From assembly GCA_014529385.2 (NCBI GenBank), contig CM043962.1, positions 41,022,598 to 41,086,597 of the forward strand: a DNA stretch of 64,000 nt, in the 5' to 3' direction. This DNA is from Adiantum capillus-veneris (taxonomy: Eukaryota > Streptophyta > Polypodiopsida > Polypodiales > Pteridaceae). The notes beneath the pieces are model-generated. The model was not told where the DNA came from. It worked only from the letters and a program-made list of their open reading frames with translations, and did no database searches. The position numbers were made by a program, and so were the translations under genes. How positions within the stretch are numbered: the stretch's first letter is position 1; each line of letters opens with the position of its first letter. Below are positions 58,161 to 64,000 of the stretch, one piece after another.

Positions 58161-60340
58161 ACGCATCTGAGCCATACACACTCAACTGTAGCTTTGAAGA
58201 CTACCGTGTACTCAGCCTCACAATTAGAAGTGGCCACAGTAGGTTGCTTCTTGCTCAACCATGATATACATGAACTGCCAAGCATGAAACAAAAACCACT
58301 TGTGGACACTCGCGTGTCAAAACAAATAGCTCAATCTGAGTCCAAAAAAGCATGTAAGTTTGGGGGCAATGATCCCCCCTTGGGATAAAACAAGACAAGA
58401 TGTAAAGTGCCACTCAAGTAGCGAAAAATTCTCTTGACAGCCAATGCTTAGACCCTGGGCTATGCATAAATCTGCTGACCTATGAGACTACGAACTGAAT
58501 ATCCGGCCTCGTGTTGCATACATAAATGAGGCATCCAATAGCAGTTTGGTAAAGGGTGACATTTGCAGGATCACCAACATCATGAAGACTCAATTTCAAA
58601 CCTGTTTCCATGGGAGTGGCAATAGGTTTACAATCCTGACATAATAATCAATATCTAATTCTCCTAAATGATTTTCTCATATTAAAATGATCATTTAATG
58701 TGGGGAAGTGCCAGGGGAGAAAAAGCTAGAATATTGGTTAAGCTAGCAGACCGGCCACAGTAGAGATCCAAAGAAGGGAAAATAGGGATCCAAAAGGGGG
58801 GCCATCTGCAAAAGAGCTATGTGCAACAATGGGATAAAAAGACCCTAAGGTTCAGCCCATTAAGACTTCCAAAATGCTAAGGTTCCAAAATTCAAAGGTT
58901 GTGTCCAAAGGTCAACCCTAGGGGAAATTGGATGCTTTGTGTGTGACCAAAAAGTCTTGCATATCCCTACATGGGAGGGGGCGAGCCTTTCTTCTAGGGG
59001 ATGAGAGAGAAAGCCACACACACACACACACACACAAGCTCCCTTTACACAAAGGGAATGAGGGACACATGTCAGCTCCCTAGTCCATGCAGATGCCCAC
59101 AAGGTGTACCCAATTCCTATTGGATGACCCTTGAAGTGGACCAATGAGAATTAGGCTAGAGTAAATTTAGCCTAATTAATTTTAAAACACTTAATAAAAA
59201 GAACCAATGAAAATTAAGTCTCCTGGATGATTATTGGACAGCCCGTGAAGGGGTCCAATAGGAATTGAGCAGCCCATTGGGCTACTTAATTCCTATTGGT
59301 CAGAATGGGGAAAGGTCAAATGGGGATTTAATTCATTTAAATCAATTAAGTTTAATTGATTAAGCTCTCACAAAAAGGGAAAGGGGGGACCGGCTCCATG
59401 CAAATCCGGTCCTCAACTGTTGTCAATAGCTTATTTCTCTCTCTTTTGAAAGTATTGTTCATGCTATCCAACTAGGTGTTATGCTTTTTTGTTGCTCTCT
59501 CCACCCAAGCACTCTTGTAATTCTCATTAGAAATCTATTCTAATGAAATTCCCACTATGTTCATGCTAATTTCCGCTACACACAAGTTATTAGGCCATTA
59601 AATGTTACAAATCCTCAAGTCCAAACTTACATAGCAATGTCTCTACGTAACTTTTCTGACACAAGGAAATACCACCATCACACTGCTTAAAATTTATACC
59701 CAAGTACTGATGCAACAACCCCAAATATTTCATCTTGGAAGTAGCATTCAAATCAGCCTTAAATTCAAAAATATGTCTTTCATTTGGCCCAGTGATCAAC
59801 AAATCATCTACATAAAGAACCACAACGAGAAGTACATCACCCTCATGCTTTACATACAATGTGCTTTCTGTTGAACTCTTACGAAAGCCTTGTTTGACCA
59901 AATGAGTGTCAGCTTTCTCATACCAAGCACAAGGAGATTAAGTTCAACCCATACAAAGCCTGCTTACATCTGCACACTTTGTCCTCTTGTATTTTCTTGA
60001 GAAAATCGCAAGGCAAAGTTACATAAACTTCCTCAAATATGTCACCATTCAAGAAACTAGTAATAATGTCTAATTGATGTACATCCCAACCAAAATGAGC
60101 TGCCAATGCACAAAGAAAAGGAACAGTAGTCATACAACAAGTGTGAGAAAAAGTCTCTTCATAATCTATGCCTTTTTGCTGTGCATAACCCTTTGCAACA
60201 AGTCGAGCATTATGGCGATCGATCTCACCATCTGGCTTGCATTTCAACTTGTAAACCCATTTTATACCAATGGCCTTTTTGCCAGGAGGCAAATCGCATA
60301 AAGTCCACGTGTCATTTTCTATAAGTGCATCATATTTCAA
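58161..60340 (-). pseudogene. Copia-4 reverse transcriptase and N-terminal RNase H
   Basis: Read right to left. RT: W-V-Y-K-L-K-C-K-P-D-G-E-I-D-R, A-K-G-Y-A-Q-Q-K-G-I-D-Y and L-D-I-I-T-S-F-L-N-G-D (60340-59918). Then Y-V-K-H-E-G-D and L-Y-V-D-D-L-L-I-T-G (59901-59610). After the solo LTR: R-P-D-I-Q-F, R-F-M-H-S-P-G and RNase [19 protein letters not shown] (58630-58161), ending at the giant-transposon target site. Many stops and frame changes. Confidence 0.85.
58637..59609 (+). mobile_element. Solo LTR, 973 bp, in the Copia-4 RT/RNase H region
   Basis: TGACATAATA...AAATGTTACA with a perfect TSD AATCC (58632-58636 and 59610-59614). A + orientation is suggested by the TGTTACA end, as in the other LTRs here, but is not certain. 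Contains a short (CA)n at 59014-59036. Unrelated by eye to families A-C and to the copia LTRs. The short minus-strand frame at 58860-59144 is not supported. Confidence 0.82.
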
Positions 60341-61736
60341 GAGATCAACTCTCCAATGTAATTAGAGATTAGCCACTGCAAGATTAGCCACTGCAAGACT
60401 AACTCTAATCATTCTCTAATCACTAATCTAACAACTCCTACATGCATCGAGTCCATCGAAGTCCGACTTGCCATAGACTAGAAACCCCAAGCACACTAAT
60501 GATAAGCACACACTAATTACCACATGTCAATTACGGCACTTAGAGCTTCATAAAACCTATCTACACACAAGCAAAGAATAGAGCACACACACAAATTACA
60601 AGATTAAGACCCAACTTAATCAACATATTTTGTGATGTTAAATATCACCAATCAATTGCTCGTAGAGAGATAAGAGTGGTTAATAACAAGAAGTACATAC
60701 ATCTCTCAAATCTAGAATAATGAGAGTGTAATACTACCTCATGAAATAATGAAATATAAAGAAGATAAGACTAATGAGAAAATAGGAATTCCATTAATCA
60801 AGAAGAGCTTACTCTAATTACAATTGGATTAGCACTAGCCTCTTAAGCATAAACATTAAGCTCAAGGTTAAGCCATAGAGTGAACACTCAAGAGAGAGGG
60901 AGCTCTCAAAAGTGGATCCTCAAGAGTGGATACTCAAGAATGAAGCCTCCTTGCATTAAGGCTTCCTTTTAAAGGCTTTCACCACAATCCCTTCTACTAT
61001 GGGTTTAAGCTTGAGTCCTCAAACTAGCATTTAGAACTTTGGAACTCCAAGTGAGCCCAAGACTTATACCAAATGAGTTGGAAATAGTGAGTCACATCCA
61101 TAGCATATCTCCCGCTTGATACATATTCAATGTAGCCTCTGTTAGCCGTTGCTAACGGGGGGGGGGTTGGGGGGGGGGGTTTGGGGGGTCGTTCAAAAGA
61201 ACTACAGAGAGCTTGGAGGAAGAGAAACTTCAACTACAACAAACCAAGTCTAGCCACACAATTTTTACACCCCTATGTGGACCCCATTGTCTCAACCCAA
61301 CCTTAGATACTTTCATGCAAAGAAATATTGGAGGGGCCTTTCTAAAGGAGAATTTTGGGAGGATGTGAGTGCCAAAACAGCGTGTTGGATTTTATGAGTT
61401 CATGGACAAATTTAAAGTGATTCACGAGAAGATCCTTAACTAGGAGACGATGAAAAGGGCACAAAAAACATCAAAATTGACAAGGTTACGTTTGATTCTC
61501 ATTGTACAGCAATAGAAGGAAAGGCCATGTGGAGATGTGGCAATGGGTTTAACAAGGCGATATGGGCATGAAGTAAATGAGAGCAATTTGCATGAGTGTC
61601 CTATAGAGAGTGAGATCATTGCAAGACCCAATTGAGCTAGCGATCGATTGAGAAAGTTGAACAACATAGGTTATGGCACATTAGCTAGTAACATGCATGA
61701 TTGATTGAGCCATTCTGGGGCGAGGGCATGGTGGGG

Positions 61737-61738
<2 letters not shown>
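60341..61738. other. Unassigned AT-rich sequence with a G-rich tract
   Basis: No exon recognised. 60345-61000 has an LTR-like look (AT-rich, many AAGCTC/CTCAAG motifs) but no paired ends were found. A G-rich stretch with three long G runs lies at about 61157-61188. Confidence 0.35.

Positions 61739-61814
<76 letters not shown>
61739..61814. repeat. Compound microsatellite (GT)n(GA)n
   Basis: GT run 61739-61779 followed by a GA run to 61814. Open frames across it are artefacts. Confidence 0.95.
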
Positions 61815-61819
<5 letters not shown>

Positions 61820-62061
61820 TGAGTGTGTGTGTGCACGCCTGGTGCATGGAAGTTGGAACAACGTTGCCCAATCTTTATGACTCTTCGAGCTACCAAAGCG
61901 CTTGGGGACAAGAGAGGATCCCCCAACTCTCCTCACATGAATGGTCCTTTCACAGCCCCTTTTCACTACCCATGAACTTGAAGATGTGGGCCTCTCTCTG
62001 TCTCTCTCTCTCTCTCTCTCAAATGGCGATGGTTGTTTTTTTGTAGCTAATTGAGGGGGTC
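61815..62061 (+). promoter_or_regulatory. Upstream region of the XTH remnant
   Basis: Contains a (TC)n tract at about 61995-62020. No other element is identified before the TATA box. Confidence 0.4.
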
Positions 62062-62068
62062 TATAAAA
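62062..62068 (+). promoter_or_regulatory. TATA box of the XTH remnant
   Basis: TATAAAA lies 89 bp before the ATG at 62151, a normal spacing for a plant TATA promoter plus a leader of about 55 bp. Confidence 0.6.
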
Positions 62069-62150
62069 GGAATACTTGACCGTGATTAGCAAATATCCTA
62101 TATTGTAGCAGTATCATCAGAGAGACACACAAAGAGAGAGAGAGAGAGCG

Positions 62151-64000
62151 ATGGGGAAGATGCAGGGAATGTTCGGCCAAAGTGCATGTAGTTGTGGTGC
62201 TGGCAGTGGGAATTTAGATGGTGATTCAAGCACATGCGCAACCTCGGGCTGGCAACTTCTACAATGACTTCCAAGTGATGTGGAGCGTTGACAAGCTGCG
62301 GGTAATGGACGGCGGCCAGCAACTGCAGCTCTCCTTGGACCGATCTTCCGGTACAACATACATTCGCTACAGCTTCTCTAGTCCATTGACATTGCTTTCT
62401 ATCTTACAAGTTAGTGCATGGCCAAGGCTCACTCTTCATCTGTGCATTAGGATAGGACATGCCAACATTGAATATTTATGTTCAAACTTCAACTTCTCTC
62501 ATGGAACGTTGAGGCTTGACAATTATGCAACTCCTTGAGCTTTTGGATCAATTGTGTAACTTTGGATTAAGCCTCATTATGGCCTATTGGATTAGCCTTT
62601 CTCAATAGGGCTACATGGAAAAGTAGCTCTCTTGAACGTATTTAGTGTCTCAGAGGGGGTGTTCGCTTGCCCTTATGTAGGCCATTGTGTCTATTCACCT
62701 TGTTCATACTGAAGTCGCAGAGCGGAGCTTAGATCAACACACACACACACACATACACAGAGAGAGAGCTTACACAATACACATAGATATATCTCAAATC
62801 TTATTATTCACACAAGTATAAGTGAGTATGTACAAAGAGTTAGTGATAAGCGAGTTAGGCAGGCGGCCCGCCATATCCGTATAAGAGGCCACTTGGGCTT
62901 TAATCCCAACACATACATACAACATAACAATCCCAATAAGTAATCTACCCAATGTTACCAAATATATTAGTCTCTCACAAAACAACTTTTCATGGATCAT
63001 CAAAAGGACCTTTAAGAAAAACTTTGAATTGATCTTTGTTTGCATACCGTCAATGGTTAGGAGTTTGAAGGCAAAGCATCCATCAAATTTGTGCCAACTC
63101 AAATAGCAAGAATTTTGTCCCATCACTTGCCAAACCAAAATATGCCAATTCAACGTCCGTCAAAATCAATCACTTGCAGTGCATGCGCTCTTCCTGGTTA
63201 ACAACCAACGTTTCTTCAAGCTGCCCTGGATCTTGTCAGCTTAGAAGATGGAATTTCCAGCCATTGCTTGTGATCACAATGTTCCATTTTTCACATGTGT
63301 AGTCATGTAAATACTTGTTACCTTTGCAGACACCTACAACTGCAAGCTCTCCTCCAATCGACTTTGACAATGCGGAAAGAATCTTCAATGATTTTTCACA
63401 TAACATGTGCTCTTAAGCTAGCACCGAGTCTCTATTGGGTTCTAGTCGGCTGCACATTTCATTTATTCTTCACATGAATGTTTGCTATCAAGGCACTTTC
63501 ACACGATTCTAGAAGGGCATAACTCATCTCAACAGTTGCCTTGATCTTCTTTGTTTGTCTACTCTTAACTATGTTTTGTATTCAAGTTCTTTTCTATTCT
63601 TATAAAATTTATTTATTTGTTCTATATTAAAGCTACAATGATTCAGTGATGAATCCCTATATGAAAAAGGGTCCCTTATGAATGATTCACATTCTTCCTA
63701 ACAAATATATGTTTTTCTAGTAGAAAACGTTGTAAAATTTTGAATTGGATATGTTGGTCTTTAGTAAGAAAACTTTCCTTGTAATCTACTCATAATATGT
63801 AAAAGTTGATAACATGTAACTAACATGCATGAGTGGCGCATAAATTTTTATTAAATTACACAGGTTCTGGATTCAAATCAAAGAAGGATGACTTGTTTTC
63901 CAACATTGACATGCAACTAAAGTCAGTGCCAGGGGATTCGGTAGGCACAGTGACAACGTAGTATGTGAGCATCCCAAATATAGTGTCCACAAGTTCAAAA
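62151..64000 (+). pseudogene. XTH: Xyloglucan endotransglucosylase/hydrolase (XTH), decayed, 3' part off the window
   Basis: Exon 1 (62151-62350) encodes a hydrophobic signal-like segment (H-V-V-V-V-L-A-V-G-I), then R-A-G-N-F-Y-N-D-F-Q-V-M-W and L-Q-L-S-L-D-R-S-S-G, typical of the XTH mature N-terminus. It ends TCC-G|GTACAAC, splitting a Gly codon as in known XTH genes. Exon 2 starts at 63864 after ACACAG and continues [29 protein letters not shown]. XTHs cut and rejoin cell-wall xyloglucan; the catalytic E-I-D-F-E would lie beyond the window. Damage: a one-base frameshift between the ATG and the signal region, TAG at 62215-62217 and TAG at 63959-63961. An ATG at 62218 could bypass the first two defects but not the third. 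Confidence 0.8.
62351..63863 (+). other. XTH intron 1 (1,513 bp)
   Basis: GT at 62351 and AG at 63862-63863. Contains a short (CA)n tract near 62738-62752 followed by AG repeats. No nested gene is recognised. Confidence 0.72.

Noticed and set aside
60345-61000. Another LTR
   Set aside because: LTR-like composition and a TGTAATTAG start, but no paired end, TSD or second copy was found.
61157-61188. G-quadruplex regulatory element
   Set aside because: The long G runs could form one, but homopolymer errors and the lack of a gene context make a functional claim unsupported.

Overview
The window is nuclear DNA from a land plant with a large, repeat-rich genome. The evidence is phase-0 GT-AG introns, a NEAP-type nuclear-envelope coiled-coil gene, a xyloglucan endotransglucosylase (XTH) remnant, tRNA-iMet-primed Ty1-copia and Ty3-gypsy elements, a chromodomain integrase, AAACCCTAA-like repeats, and long (GA)n, (GT)n and poly-C tracts. 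The species cannot be resolved from sequence alone. The 20.8 kb intron would suit a fern, gymnosperm or other large-genome lineage. Almost everything except the NEAP gene is transposon or transposon debris.

Layout. 1-3540: tandem repeats, GA microsatellites and unrecognised sequence, with one possible orphan exon (913-1110). 3541-26980: a five-exon NEAP-like gene on the + strand whose second intron is 20,805 bp. That intron holds a stack of nested LTR elements. An old gypsy element (A, about 5640-24826) was hit by a 6.1 kb gag/protease-only element (C, 8194-14322, TSD TTGGT) and by a chromovirus (B, 15440-24294, TSD CCTGT/CCTGC). B was then hit by two solo C LTRs (TSDs TTTTT and TGAAC) and one solo B LTR (TSD TTGTC). 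26981-29990: unrecognised sequence and a decayed minus-strand gag/protease relic.

29990-60350: an old minus-strand copia relic whose RNase H is split by a giant DNA transposon, 30370-58156. The transposon has 22-bp imperfect TIRs beginning GGGTAGA and a perfect 4-bp TSD (CATA). Removing it and one TSD copy restores the RNase H reading frame. Its own sequence is about 11.6 kb after subtracting two later copia insertions. It carries a broken transposase-like gene (+ strand; motifs VDFAEN, SDGAASQ, HGKG..DG) and a convergent broken gene (- strand) with an FCP1/NIF-like HAD domain. Three kilobase-scale arrays of a palindromic TGCTAAyTAGCA repeat occupy introns and the intergenic gap. Copia-1 (34141-39627) interrupts the transposase gene. 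Copia-2 (47148-57790, same family, TSD CAGAG) interrupts the FCP1-like gene. Copia-3 (47739-52930, TSD AATAT) sits inside a Copia-2 LTR and is intact, with a 1,393-aa polyprotein and LTRs that look identical.

60341-64000: low-information sequence, then a TATA box and a decayed XTH gene: exon 1, a 1.5 kb intron and the start of exon 2 running off the window.

The main results are the giant transposon delimited to the base with a captured or co-resident FCP1-like gene, the NEAP gene surviving around 20 kb of nested elements, and one probably young, potentially active copia element.
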